From contig CAMYNM010000014.1 in assembly GCA_947259725.1 (NCBI GenBank), positions 1 to 64,000 on the forward strand: a DNA stretch of 64,000 bases, read 5' to 3'. The number at the start of each line of letters is the position of its first letter. Within the stretch, counting starts at the first letter, position 1. The translations under genes were made by a program, and so were the position numbers. Positions 1-7,989 of the stretch are shown here, in pieces. The notes under the pieces were generated by a model. That model had not been told where the DNA came from and did no database searches. It was given only the letters and a program-made list of their open reading frames with translations. The stretch comes from CALZIK01 sp945787635. GTDB lineage: Bacteria > Acidobacteriota > Thermoanaerobaculia > Multivoradales > JAHEKO01.

Positions 1-501
1 CCGATCGCGGAGCACGGCATCGCGATCATGTCGGTTCGCGAGGGCCTCGAGTTCGAGACCCGACTCGAGACCGATTCGGTGGCGCTCTACCCGCTGGTCG
101 AGCTTCTGCTCGACGGCCTGGCCGAAGGCGTCCACGTCCTGCGTGATCCCACCCGTGGCGGACTGGCGAGCGCGCTCAACGAGATCGCCGGCCAGTCGAG
201 GACCGGCGTCGTTCTCAGCGAGGACCGGATTCCGCTGGCCGAAGAGGTCCGCGGCGCCTGCGAGATCCTCGGGTTCGATCCCCTCTATGTCGCCAATGAA
301 GGCAAGTGCCTGGCGATCGTTGCCGCCGATCGCGCGGAACAAGCACTCGAGCTTTGGCGGTCCCATCCGCTGGGCTCCGAAGCGGTGATCATCGGCGAGA
401 TCGTCGAGGACCATCCCGGCCGGGTCGTCCTGCGTTCGTCTATCGGCGGCCTTCGGGTTGTCGACATGCTCTCCGGCGAGCAGCTGCCTCGCATCTGCTG
501 A
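1..501 (+). CDS. hypE: Hydrogenase maturation factor HypE (C-terminal part)
   Basis: The gene enters from the left edge, so its start lies outside the window; 166 residues remain. HypE dehydrates the carbamoyl group on its own C-terminal cysteine to a thiocyanate, giving the cyanide ligands of the [NiFe] active-site iron. The visible part carries the PurM/AIR-synthase C-terminal fold, including a DPTRGG motif near residue 50, and ends in Pro-Arg-Ile-Cys, the classic HypE C-terminus whose last residue is the thiocyanate carrier. It converges with the hydrogenase operon on the other strand, and a hairpin separates the two. The other hyp genes are expected just outside the window to the left. 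Confidence 0.95.
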   Translation, partial: PIAEHGIAIMSVREGLEFETRLETDSVALYPLVELLLDGLAEGVHVLRDPTRGGLASALNEIAGQSRTGVVLSEDRIPLAEEVRGACEILGFDPLYVANEGKCLAIVAADRAEQALELWRSHPLGSEAVIIGEIVEDHPGRVVLRSSIGGLRVVDMLSGEQLPRIC

Positions 502-520
502 TAGCGGGTGAGTCGGATTC

Positions 521-547
521 GGTCGCTGCGCCGCGGCGCACCCGACC
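521..547. terminator. Bidirectional hairpin between hypE and the hydrogenase operon
   Basis: GGTCG (521-525) pairs with CGACC (543-547), and TGCGC (527-531) pairs with GCGCA (536-540) around a CGCG loop, with a small internal loop. It sits between two convergent genes. There is no good T-tract, so it may act as a weak or factor-assisted terminator. Confidence 0.45.
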
Positions 548-673
548 TCAAGGTAGCTTCCGAGGTCCTTGAAGGTACTTCACCAGCAAGACGAAGAGCA
601 CCAGGAAGGCCATCAGAAGAAGATACTCGAGGCCTTTGGTTTCGAAGATGTTGACGTAGTAGTAGGTCTCCAT
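548..673 (-). CDS. 41-residue single-span membrane protein of the hydrogenase operon
   Basis: A short open frame begins 10 bases after the NrfD/HybB gene, with a GGAG ribosome-binding site 5 bases before its ATG at 673. The product begins METYYYVNIF and then carries one hydrophobic helix (about residues 15-35) rich in Leu, Phe and Val, ending in a short basic tail. Position, RBS and clean amphipathic-to-hydrophobic layout support a real gene. Small one-helix subunits accompany NrfD-type subunits in some redox complexes, for example HmcD of the Desulfovibrio Hmc complex. By analogy this may be a structural subunit of the membrane module here, but I cannot show homology. Confidence 0.7.
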   Translation of the reverse strand: METYYYVNIFETKGLEYLLLMAFLVLFVLLVKYLQGPRKLP

Positions 674-682
674 TTCAGCTCC

Positions 683-1936
683 TCAGGCGATAGCCGACGG
701 CACCGGATTGCCGGCCGTCGTTCGTCGGGTCGGCAACTCGTGCGCTTCCCGGAGGACCGGCATGCGCAGCACGATCCACCGGAAGACCCAGATTTCCGTG
801 AAGATCACCATCAGCGTCACCACGATTTCCTGCCAGGATGGGAAGTAGCGGACCGCCGCGGTCCAGTTGTAGGCGATGACCGAGGTGTTGAGGCGATTGA
901 GAACGATGCCCACCAAGGCCATGACGGCGGCAACACGAACCGTTCCCACGCTGCGATTGCGCACGCCATAGGCGAAGAGAACACACGGGAGCAGGACGAA
1001 GCCCAGGATCTCGACCAGGTACCAGATTCCCCATCCATCGGTGAGCAGTTTCCAGTGGCGGTCGTGGATGAAGGTGAGCAGCTTGAAGAAGTAGTACACG
1101 AAGAGCGAGATCGCGGCGCCCTTGCCGAGTCCGAGGATGATGTCCTCGAAGCTATGGTGCTTGGCCGGGTCGATCTGGTCCTTGAACACGCGATGACTGA
1201 TGGTGCCCTCGACGATGATCATCGACAGGCCCGCGAAGATGCTCGAGACCAGGAAGAAGATCGGGATGAACTCCGAATACCACAGTGGGTGAATCTTCGA
1301 TTTGGCCATCAGGAAGAGGGCGCCGAGGCCGGACTGGTGAAGGCTCGAGAGGGTGACGCCGAAGATCACGGTTCCCACGGTCAGCGCGCCGAGGATGCGC
1401 CGCAGTCGTCTCCAGCCTGCCCACTCCGCGATGACCGGAGAGAACTCGACCAGCTCGGCCAGCATGTAGAGCATGAAGTGCCAGGACACCAGAAAGAGCA
1501 CCGAGTTGTAGCCGAAAGAGTTGCCGATGATCGGGTTGATGATGTGCCACGGCCGGCCGAGGTCTAGAACCAGAGCTCCCGCGTAGAAGACGTACGCAAG
1601 CAGGCCCGAAAGCACCGCCGGCCTGACAATCGGGTGGTACTTCTCGAGCTTCATCACGTAAACGGCAAAGGTGATCGCGTAGGCGCCACCGGCGAATGCG
1701 ACTCCGGTGACCACGTCGAATCCGATCCAGAAGCCCCAGGGAAACTCCTGCGAGAGATTGGTGACCGACCCCAAGCCCTTGGTGAACCGGACCACCAAGA
1801 TACCGATCCCGAGCAAGATCACCGGAATCGATATGACGTTGAACGGCGTCAGGAGCTTGCCCCTGGGCCTCGCTTCGGATCGCAGGAACTTTCCGAAGCG
1901 CCTGAGCTCTCGACCAAGATCGCGTGTGTCTGCCAT
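683..1936 (-). CDS. NrfD/HybB-type quinone-interacting membrane subunit
   Basis: This 417-residue polytopic protein belongs to the NrfD/PsrC family, in its HybB-like branch. It has about ten hydrophobic spans and an N-terminal cytoplasmic stretch before the first helix (about residue 33). In hydrogenase-2-type enzymes HybB anchors the complex and exchanges electrons with the quinone pool through the ferredoxin subunit HybA. The gene follows the HybA-like ferredoxin gene by 10 bases and is followed by the 41-residue membrane protein. The family binds no heme, consistent with the lack of a cytochrome motif. Assignment to the NrfD family is firm; direct pairing with this hydrogenase is inferred from the operon. 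Confidence 0.9.
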   Translation of the reverse strand: MADTRDLGRELRRFGKFLRSEARPRGKLLTPFNVISIPVILLGIGILVVRFTKGLGSVTNLSQEFPWGFWIGFDVVTGVAFAGGAYAITFAVYVMKLEKYHPIVRPAVLSGLLAYVFYAGALVLDLGRPWHIINPIIGNSFGYNSVLFLVSWHFMLYMLAELVEFSPVIAEWAGWRRLRRILGALTVGTVIFGVTLSSLHQSGLGALFLMAKSKIHPLWYSEFIPIFFLVSSIFAGLSMIIVEGTISHRVFKDQIDPAKHHSFEDIILGLGKGAAISLFVYYFFKLLTFIHDRHWKLLTDGWGIWYLVEILGFVLLPCVLFAYGVRNRSVGTVRVAAVMALVGIVLNRLNTSVIAYNWTAAVRYFPSWQEIVVTLMVIFTEIWVFRWIVLRMPVLREAHELPTRRTTAGNPVPSAIA

Positions 1937-1946
1937 CGATGTCTCC

Positions 1947-2795
1947 TCAGGACTCGGAGTCTCGTTCGGCGAGCAGGCTCAGCCCCAGCAGCAGGGCCGG
2001 CAGTCCGAACAGGACCAGCGGCACGCCATAGAGAAAGTCGCGGGTGAACTCGGGGTAGGGAGTCGTCCCGAGATCGGTGCGGAAGCCGAGCTCCTCGAAG
2101 GGCACGGCGGCGAGGTAGAGCCAGCCGGTTCCTCCCACTTCGTGCTCACCGTAGATCTTGTGAACGTACTTGTCCGGATGATTGTAGATGCGCACTCGAG
2201 CGATCTCCATCAAGTCGCGCTTCCTGCCAAACATCAGTGCGTCGGTCGGACAAGACTCGACGCAGGCCGGCTTCTTGTCATCTTCCAGCCTCTCGAAGCA
2301 CATGTTGCATTTTTGGATTTTCGGGTTCCACGAGTTGTATTCGAACTTCGGAATCTCGAAGGGGCAGGACACCATGCAGAACCTGCAGCCCATGCATTTG
2401 TCCGGATGCCAGATCACCGGGCCCTTGCGGGTCTTGTGCATGGCGTTGGTGAGGCACGCCGCGGTGCAGGCCGGCTGCCAGCAGTGCATGCACTGCTTCT
2501 TGACGAAGACCTCTCCTTTGCTGGTCTCGAAGCGGTTGACGACCATCCACTGCCGGTCGGACGTTGTCCTCTCGTGCTCCAGGAGATCGTCGTTCTCGAT
2601 GTCGGGCACCGGCAGATCGTGAGCTATGGAGCAGGAGCGCTCGCAGGCGCGGCAGCCGATGCAGCGGGTGGTGTCGACCAGAACGCCCCAGAACTCCGGA
2701 CTGTCCGGACTGGATGCCGGGGCGGCGCTGGCGGGCCTGGCGGCTGCCGCGGCTCCAGCCACTCCGGCGAGCTTCAGGAATCCTCGTCTATTCAT
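1947..2795 (-). CDS. HybA-like periplasmic 4Fe-4S ferredoxin subunit, Tat-exported
   Basis: The ATG at 2795 is chosen because it gives a perfect Tat signal, beginning MNRRGFLKLAG, and has a GGAGGG ribosome-binding site; the longer frame upstream is basic and unlikely. The mature part carries four cysteine clusters typical of 16Fe ferredoxins of the DMSO reductase/HybA type: CIGCRAC, CMHCWQPAC, CMGCRFC and CNMC, each paired with a later cysteine near a proline. A hydrophobic C-terminal segment (about residues 255-275) would anchor it beside the NrfD subunit. The start overlaps the end of the upstream multiheme cytochrome gene by 8 bases, implying translational coupling. It likely passes electrons between cytochrome or hydrogenase and the membrane subunit. 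Confidence 0.92.
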   Translation of the reverse strand: MNRRGFLKLAGVAGAAAAARPASAAPASSPDSPEFWGVLVDTTRCIGCRACERSCSIAHDLPVPDIENDDLLEHERTTSDRQWMVVNRFETSKGEVFVKKQCMHCWQPACTAACLTNAMHKTRKGPVIWHPDKCMGCRFCMVSCPFEIPKFEYNSWNPKIQKCNMCFERLEDDKKPACVESCPTDALMFGRKRDLMEIARVRIYNHPDKYVHKIYGEHEVGGTGWLYLAAVPFEELGFRTDLGTTPYPEFTRDFLYGVPLVLFGLPALLLGLSLLAERDSES

Positions 2796-3294
2796 CTTGG
2801 CTCCCTCCTGGTACCGGTACTCCCGCCGGAGGAACCGGAGCCGGTCGCTGATGACAGAGGCCGCAGCTTCTCGACGCCTCCTGTCCCGTGCCGCCTTCAT
2901 GACACTCGAAGCAGCTTCGGTGAATCACCACCTTGGCGCTCAATGTCTCGTCGGCGACAGTAGTTGGAGAGGAGTGATGGCAGGCAGAGCATGCCTGAGG
3001 CGTACCGGAAGCAGCTCCGGGTCGATGACAGGTCTGACACTCGATCCAGAAATCATCGAAGTAGTCTTCATGTGGAATGCTCAGTGCGGCCGCGTTGGTC
3101 TCGTGGTGGCAAGTCGCGCATTCGATTCCGAGGTCGGAAGCGTGCATCGAATGCGGAAAGACGATGTCGCCGGCCTCGCTCGAGCGGGCGATGACCTCGG
3201 GCGATTCACCATCCGGCGAGGGGATCTGGCCCACTGCCGGAAGCGCGAGAACAAGTGCGGCCAGGACTGTCGTCGGTAAGTGGAATCTGGGCAT
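2788..3294 (-). CDS. Small multiheme c-type cytochrome (five CxxCH motifs)
   Basis: This 168-residue exported protein has a Sec signal peptide (about residues 1-22) and five heme-attachment motifs: CATCH, CQTCH, CSACH, CFECH and CGLCH. Extra histidines at PHSMH, IPHE and VIHR could provide the second axial ligands, as in class III (c3/c7-type) cytochromes. The usual c7 and c3 proteins carry three or four hemes, so five motifs in this length is somewhat unusual. It sits directly before the HybA-like ferredoxin and probably belongs to the same periplasmic electron-transfer module, perhaps linking the hydrogenase to the NrfD complex. Its redox partner is inferred from position only. Confidence 0.88.
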   Translation of the reverse strand: MPRFHLPTTVLAALVLALPAVGQIPSPDGESPEVIARSSEAGDIVFPHSMHASDLGIECATCHHETNAAALSIPHEDYFDDFWIECQTCHRPGAASGTPQACSACHHSSPTTVADETLSAKVVIHRSCFECHEGGTGQEASRSCGLCHQRPAPVPPAGVPVPGGSQDE

Positions 3295-3328
3295 CTCGAT
3301 GCATCTCCTCTGGGCGATCGGGAGGCGA

Positions 3329-4495
3329 TCAGGCGGCGCGGGTGGTCAAGAACTCCTGGGCGAAGGCCGCCCATGCGCGGTCGGTGGAGCGAGACTGCTC
3401 CTGCGAGGCCGACAGGTTCGCCGGAGTCGCGCCGTCCTGCTGCTCCATGGCGCGAGCGGCCGCCCGCATTCTTGCGATCTCTCTCTCGTACCAGGGAACC
3501 GCGTCGCAGCCGATGGTCAGCTCGGTCAGCTCGGAGCTCAGATGGGCAGGCTCGAGAGCGCAGATCCAACCGAGTCGGTACGGACGTCGCCTGAGCAGGT
3601 CGAGATGGTAGGCGAGATCGTGGTTCACGCGGGTGATCTTGCCGCTTAGCGGCGACGGGAAGGGAAGCGAGATCGGGCCTCTCGAGATCGTGAAGAGAGG
3701 TGCGCCCTTGGCGATCTCGGCGCCCAGCTCCGGGAACGAGATGTCATCGGTCGGGCCCAACGACTTGTGGATGAAGTCGTCTAGACCGATCTCGACCTCG
3801 CCGTTGATCTCGACGCTCGCCCAGGTGTGCTGTGGTGAGACAAAGACGCCACCAGGAACGTTGACGACCTGCTCGGACTCCGATTCTCCGGACGAGGCGG
3901 TCACCAGTCGCACCTTGGGCGGAGTCAGGCGCTCGATACGATCCTGGCGCCGGATGACCAGCTGCTCGGTGAAGTCGATCAGCTCGTCTTCGGTGAACGG
4001 CTTCTGGACGTAGTCCATGGCGCCGTATTTCATCGCCTCGACCGCCGACTCGATCGTGGCGTAACCGGTGATCATCGCAACGTCGATGTCAGGTCGCAGA
4101 TGCTTCGAGGCCTTGGTGACGTCCAGACCGTCCATCCCGGGCATCTTGAGATCGGTGAAGACGAAGTCGTAGTCGTTCTTGCGCAACAAGCCAAGGGCTT
4201 CCGGGCCCGTTTCCACGGTGTCGACCGAGTAGCCGGCCAGCACCAGGATTTTGCGAAAGCTGTCGAGAACTACCGCTTCGTCGTCGATCGCCAGGATTCT
4301 CGCCTTGGGCTTCTCGACACTCACCCGTTTGAGGCTCCGGGCCTCGTCGGTGAACTCGAGTTTGAGCCCGAGGTCGAGAGCTCGCTCGCGTTGCGCGCGC
4401 TGGCGAGACTCTTCGATCTTCCTGAGTGAAACGCGCAGCGCGAGATCGACGAGGAAAAAGACGACTACCGTGAGAAGAACGAGAACGACGACCAT
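3329..4495 (-). CDS. Membrane-anchored response regulator with a GcvH-like C-terminal domain
   Basis: The start at 4495 has a GGGAGA ribosome-binding site; a TTG 15 bases upstream is the alternative. The 388-residue product begins with a transmembrane helix (residues 2-20) and a short basic coiled stretch. A receiver domain follows (about 66-185) with Asp70-Asp71, phosphoacceptor Asp115 and Lys165. A domain like glycine cleavage H protein covers about 218-316, with the SPLSG turn and GW near its end. The segment where GcvH carries its lipoylated lysine has no lysine (about 262-285). There is no DNA-binding domain, so the output is probably protein-protein contact at the membrane. It follows a paralogous regulator and a heme-motif kinase in the hydrogenase operon. 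Confidence 0.85.
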   Translation of the reverse strand: MVVVLVLLTVVVFFLVDLALRVSLRKIEESRQRAQRERALDLGLKLEFTDEARSLKRVSVEKPKARILAIDDEAVVLDSFRKILVLAGYSVDTVETGPEALGLLRKNDYDFVFTDLKMPGMDGLDVTKASKHLRPDIDVAMITGYATIESAVEAMKYGAMDYVQKPFTEDELIDFTEQLVIRRQDRIERLTPPKVRLVTASSGESESEQVVNVPGGVFVSPQHTWASVEINGEVEIGLDDFIHKSLGPTDDISFPELGAEIAKGAPLFTISRGPISLPFPSPLSGKITRVNHDLAYHLDLLRRRPYRLGWICALEPAHLSSELTELTIGCDAVPWYEREIARMRAAARAMEQQDGATPANLSASQEQSRSTDRAWAAFAQEFLTTRAA

Positions 4496-4528
4496 GGTGC
4501 TTTCTCCCAATGAGTTTCTTGTAACCTT

Positions 4529-5332
4529 CTACTCCAAGCCAAACCGGCGCCGATCCAGGAGTTCGAGCTCTCGGTCGAGGTCGTGAGGGATGATCCGGAT
4601 CAGCCAGCCCGCGCCGCAGGGATCCCGATCGATGAGATCGATCGAGTGCGAGATTCGTGGATTGGCGGCGAGAACCGTGCCGCTCAGCGGAGACCAGACC
4701 CGGTAGACGATTTCTCCCTGCGCGAGAATACGGGCGAGAAGCTGGCCCTGCCTCGAGTGCTCTTCGGGCGCCGGGAGCTCGAGTTGCTCGATCTTGTCGA
4801 GTAGGCGTGGGAACGTCTCCGCCACGCCGAGCGTGGCCGAGCCGTCGGTATGCAGCCGCGCCCAGGAGTGTCGGCCGAGGAAGTAGCAAGAGTCATTGCG
4901 CTCATCGGCCACCGCGTCTTCGGAGGTGCTTGGAGCGAGAGCCAGCAGAGCCGGCCTGTCGGCCGAGAATCGCAGGGCACGCCGCACGACTCCCAGGAGC
5001 TCGCCGATATCGAACGGCTTGGGGACGAAGTCGAACGCGCCCTCCCGAAAAGTCATCACCGCGTGGTCCACCGTTGCGTAGCCGGTGATCACGACGACCT
5101 CAGTGGACGGCCAGCGCTTCCGAGTCAAGCCGAGGAGGTCGAAGCCGGAGGCTCCCGGGAGCATCAAGTCGGTCAGGACGAGGCGACAGGAGGTGCCTTC
5201 CAGAATCGCCACGGCCTCATCGACATCGTTCGCCATTGCAACGGCGAGGTTCTCTTCCAGCAGGATCTTGCGAGCGGCCTCGCGAACGACCAGCTCGTCC
5301 TCGACGACCAGGACATCACATCGGTGCGTCAT
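4529..5332 (-). CDS. Response regulator with a GcvH-like C-terminal domain
   Basis: This 267-residue protein has a receiver domain (about 5-120) with acidic Glu11-Asp12, phosphoacceptor Asp55 and Lys105, then a linker and a GcvH-like domain (about 155-249) with SPLSG and GAGW near its end. As in its neighbour, the lipoyl lysine is missing: the corresponding segment (about 196-213) contains none. The ATG at 5332 overlaps the end of the kinase gene by 17 bases, so the pair is translationally coupled and almost certainly cognate. No DNA-binding or enzymatic output domain is present. Unlike its downstream paralog it has no membrane anchor. Confidence 0.85.
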   Translation of the reverse strand: MTHRCDVLVVEDELVVREAARKILLEENLAVAMANDVDEAVAILEGTSCRLVLTDLMLPGASGFDLLGLTRKRWPSTEVVVITGYATVDHAVMTFREGAFDFVPKPFDIGELLGVVRRALRFSADRPALLALAPSTSEDAVADERNDSCYFLGRHSWARLHTDGSATLGVAETFPRLLDKIEQLELPAPEEHSRQGQLLARILAQGEIVYRVWSPLSGTVLAANPRISHSIDLIDRDPCGAGWLIRIIPHDLDRELELLDRRRFGLE

Positions 5333-6851
5333 CGGTATCCTCGGTTGTAGTCGGGCGTAGCGTGAAATGAACCGGTAGGAGAAGGGTAAAGGTAGTGCCT
5401 CGCTCGGGTTTGCTGTCGACCCTGATCGCCCCACCGTGCTCCTGGACAATTCCCCAGACCACAGCGAGACCGAGCCCGGTTCCTTCGGTACCCTTGGAGG
5501 TGAAGAAGGGATCGAAAACCTGGTCGACTTGATCGCGCGGGATTCCACAACCGGTATCGGCGACCTTGATCTCGACGTGCCGCCCACCGTTCAGGTCCTT
5601 GACGCCGGAGGAGATGAAGATCTCGCCTCCCTGGTCGCCGATCGCGTCCGCCGCGTTGACCAGCAGGTTGATCAATACCTGCACCAGCTGATTCGCGTCT
5701 CCGGTCACTTCGGGCAAATCCGTCTGCAGGGTCTTGGTCACCTGGATGTTGCGAACACCGAGCTGGTTGTCGACGATTCCGAGCGCCCGATCGATGACCT
5801 GGTTGCAGTCGATCGATGTCTTCCGGGTGGGCACTTGGCGCGAGAAATCGAGCAGTCCCTTGACGATCTCGCGGCATCTCTTGGCTTCGCGAACCACGGT
5901 CTCGAGGTCCTCCTTCATCTCGGAATCGGCAGGAGCGCGTTTGAGCAGGAAGCTGCTATAGGTGAGGACTCCGGTCAGGGGATTGTTGATCTCATGGGCG
6001 ATGCCGGCAGTGAGCTGACCGAGTGAGGCGAGTTTGTTGGACTGCAAGATCTGCTTTTGCGCCTCGGCGAGCTTCTCGGTCATCGCGTTGAACGACTCAT
6101 CGAGCCGGCCGAACTCGTCGTTGCGCTTGACCTCGAGTCGGTAGTCCAGGTTGCCGGAGGCCACGACGTCGGTTGCTTCCACGAGCCGTTGCATCGGTTT
6201 GAGGACGAGCGAGCGAAACAAGATCCAAATCATCCCGCTGGCGGCGAGGATGGCGGCTGGCACCAGGATCAGTGCTCGTCTTCGGTTGGCGGCCATCTGG
6301 CGGTCCACGCTCTCCAGCGACATCGTCACGTCCAATACGCCGAGGACGGTCTGACTGGCGGGATGAGCGTGGCAGTCGCTCTCGGAGCAGCTCGGTGTGT
6401 TGTAGATCGGGTTGATGATGCCCAGCGCTCGCCGGCCACCGTTGGCCCGGAAAGTGCGGGTGCGCTCGCTCATCGACAGCCGCTCGAGGGGTGCGTCGGC
6501 GGCGTGACAGGCGTAGCAGGACTCGGCGTCCTTGTCGACCAGGCTCCCGATCAGTGCTTTCTCGTCGGCGTAGGAGACCTTGCCTTCCTTGTTGAAGATC
6601 CGCACCTGGTCGATGCCCTCCTGCTGGCCGATGGTGTCGATGATCTCGTGCACCTGATCTGGGCGATTCCTGAGCATCGCGTAGCGGGTGCTGCTCTTGA
6701 TCGTCTCGCTGAGCTGGTTGGCTTGGAGCTCGATCTCCGAGGTCATGGCCTCGTGCTGCGAGACGATCAGGGAAACGCCGAATAGGCTGAAGGCGACCAG
6801 GATAGTGGCCGCGACCGCCACCATGAGCCTGTGGCTGATCTGGGATCTCAT
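5316..6851 (-). CDS. Membrane sensor histidine kinase with periplasmic heme c motifs
   Basis: The start at 6851 gives a 511-residue product beginning MRSQISHRLM, preceded by a GGGAG-type RBS. Two transmembrane helices (about 8-30 and 192-212) enclose a periplasmic sensor region that contains CYACH (112-116) and a CX4CH motif (155-161), so it probably binds covalent heme and senses redox state or a gas. A HAMP domain follows (about 212-265), then the dimerisation/phosphoacceptor domain with His286 in AHEINNP and a HATPase domain with N, G1 (DTGCGIP) and G2 (GTGLGL) boxes. It lies in the hydrogenase operon and overlaps the first GcvH-like response regulator, so it likely tunes hydrogenase or respiratory function. 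Confidence 0.9.
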   Translation of the reverse strand: MRSQISHRLMVAVAATILVAFSLFGVSLIVSQHEAMTSEIELQANQLSETIKSSTRYAMLRNRPDQVHEIIDTIGQQEGIDQVRIFNKEGKVSYADEKALIGSLVDKDAESCYACHAADAPLERLSMSERTRTFRANGGRRALGIINPIYNTPSCSESDCHAHPASQTVLGVLDVTMSLESVDRQMAANRRRALILVPAAILAASGMIWILFRSLVLKPMQRLVEATDVVASGNLDYRLEVKRNDEFGRLDESFNAMTEKLAEAQKQILQSNKLASLGQLTAGIAHEINNPLTGVLTYSSFLLKRAPADSEMKEDLETVVREAKRCREIVKGLLDFSRQVPTRKTSIDCNQVIDRALGIVDNQLGVRNIQVTKTLQTDLPEVTGDANQLVQVLINLLVNAADAIGDQGGEIFISSGVKDLNGGRHVEIKVADTGCGIPRDQVDQVFDPFFTSKGTEGTGLGLAVVWGIVQEHGGAIRVDSKPERGTTFTLLLPVHFTLRPTTTEDTDDAPM

Positions 6852-7082
6852 CGAGAGTCTCCCGCTCCGTCGGGCTGGACCCACTGGCGATCGCATCCGG
6901 ACCGGATGTAGAGCGGCCCGCGGCGTGGTTGAGGGACGGGCATCGTCACCTTTCTGGAGCGAGCCCACAGGGGGGTGCTCCTTCTACACCTCTCTTACCG
7001 CCGGTCCAGAAAGGGGACAAGACCCGGCAGGGTGGCCCTGAAAGCCCCTCACCGGGGTAGGCGGTCCCGATGGCCTTGCGAG

Positions 7083-7484
7083 CTAAGGTGAACGATCGGC
7101 CACCGACATCACGTAGGCGACGAGGTCCCAGGTCTCGCTTTCGTCGAGAATCTTCCAGCCCGCCATCGCGGTTCCGTGTACGCCCTCGCGGATGACGAAA
7201 TAGATCCGGCGTGGCGAGGTTCGCTCGCGCCAGAGCGGGTCGGTGAGATCGGCGGGCCGGCTTGACAAGTTTTTCCGGACGCCACGTCCGTCGGCCGTTT
7301 CCCCGTGACAAAGGGCGCAGTGCTCGAGGAAGAGAGCGCGGCCACGAAGACCGGCCTCCGGCGTCTGGAGGAGAGCCTCCGGCACCGCCACCTCGCGGTA
7401 CTTCGGCGGTAGATCGGAGTCGGCCCCGCTACATCCCCCGAGGAGCAGGACCAAAGCAGCGGGTGTAAGCAGGCGCGGATCCAT
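7083..7484 (-). CDS. Monoheme cytochrome c lipoprotein
   Basis: This 133-residue protein has a lipoprotein signal with lipobox LLGGC near residue 18, one CALCH heme motif near residue 58 and a likely axial methionine in GTAMAGW near residue 110, so it is a class I cytochrome c. It would be anchored to the outside of a membrane. The gene overlaps the maturation protease gene by 56 bases and precedes the sensor kinase. It may be an electron acceptor for the hydrogenase or a donor to the respiratory chain; the sequence does not say which. Confidence 0.88.
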   Translation of the reverse strand: MDPRLLTPAALVLLLGGCSGADSDLPPKYREVAVPEALLQTPEAGLRGRALFLEHCALCHGETADGRGVRKNLSSRPADLTDPLWRERTSPRRIYFVIREGVHGTAMAGWKILDESETWDLVAYVMSVADRSP

Positions 7485-7989
7485 CGGGCCTTAGACTCTC
7501 TCTGGCTTGGAATTCGCAGCCGAGCCGAGTCGCCTCCTCGACGACGCGGCCGACCAGGTTCGGGAGGTTTCTCGCAACCGCCGGCGAGAGGTTCGTGTCG
7601 AGCTCGAGTGACTCGGGCACCAGTCCCAGGAGGATCACCCGCTCGGGGTAGCTTCCCAGCAGGACCAGCGCGTCGAGCAGGTCGGCTACGCCGATTTGGT
7701 GGCAGGAAAGGCGGTTGCGCACCGCGGGCGCCACCTCGTCGCCCTCCAGACGCACCAAGGTGCCGGACGGAGCCTCGGCGGCGATGGCGTCGACCAGAAT
7801 GACGTCGTCGGCGCCTTCGAAGCAGGACAAGAGACTCAGCCCCAGGGTCCCTCCGTCAAGCACCCTTGCGTTTCCGGGTACCTCGAAGCGCTGGTGAATG
7901 GACTCCACGGCATGCACGCCGAGGCCGTCGTCGGCGCACAGGAGGTTGCCGAGTCCGAGAACCAGGAGTGAGCGTGGGCTATCCGCCAC
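7429..7989 (-). CDS. [NiFe]-hydrogenase maturation protease (HyaD/HupD family)
   Basis: This endopeptidase removes the C-terminal tail of the large subunit after nickel insertion. The product opens with the family pattern LVLGLGNLLCADDGLGVHAV, in which the conserved acidic residue after GN(x)L and later Asp and His residues bind nickel in the substrate. About 155 residues match the normal family length, and a short C-terminal extension (about 30 residues) is extra. The GTG start at 7989 overlaps the end of the cytochrome b gene by 11 bases. Its substrate is almost certainly the large subunit encoded two genes upstream. Confidence 0.92.
   Translation of the reverse strand: MADSPRSLLVLGLGNLLCADDGLGVHAVESIHQRFEVPGNARVLDGGTLGLSLLSCFEGADDVILVDAIAAEAPSGTLVRLEGDEVAPAVRNRLSCHQIGVADLLDALVLLGSYPERVILLGLVPESLELDTNLSPAVARNLPNLVGRVVEEATRLGCEFQARESLRPDGSAPAYTRCFGPAPRGM

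Noticed and set aside
569..1567. A 332-residue plus-strand frame covering the NrfD gene
   Set aside because: It is antisense to a clearly identified membrane protein gene and its composition (very rich in Asp, Glu, Arg and His) is typical of a shadow frame.
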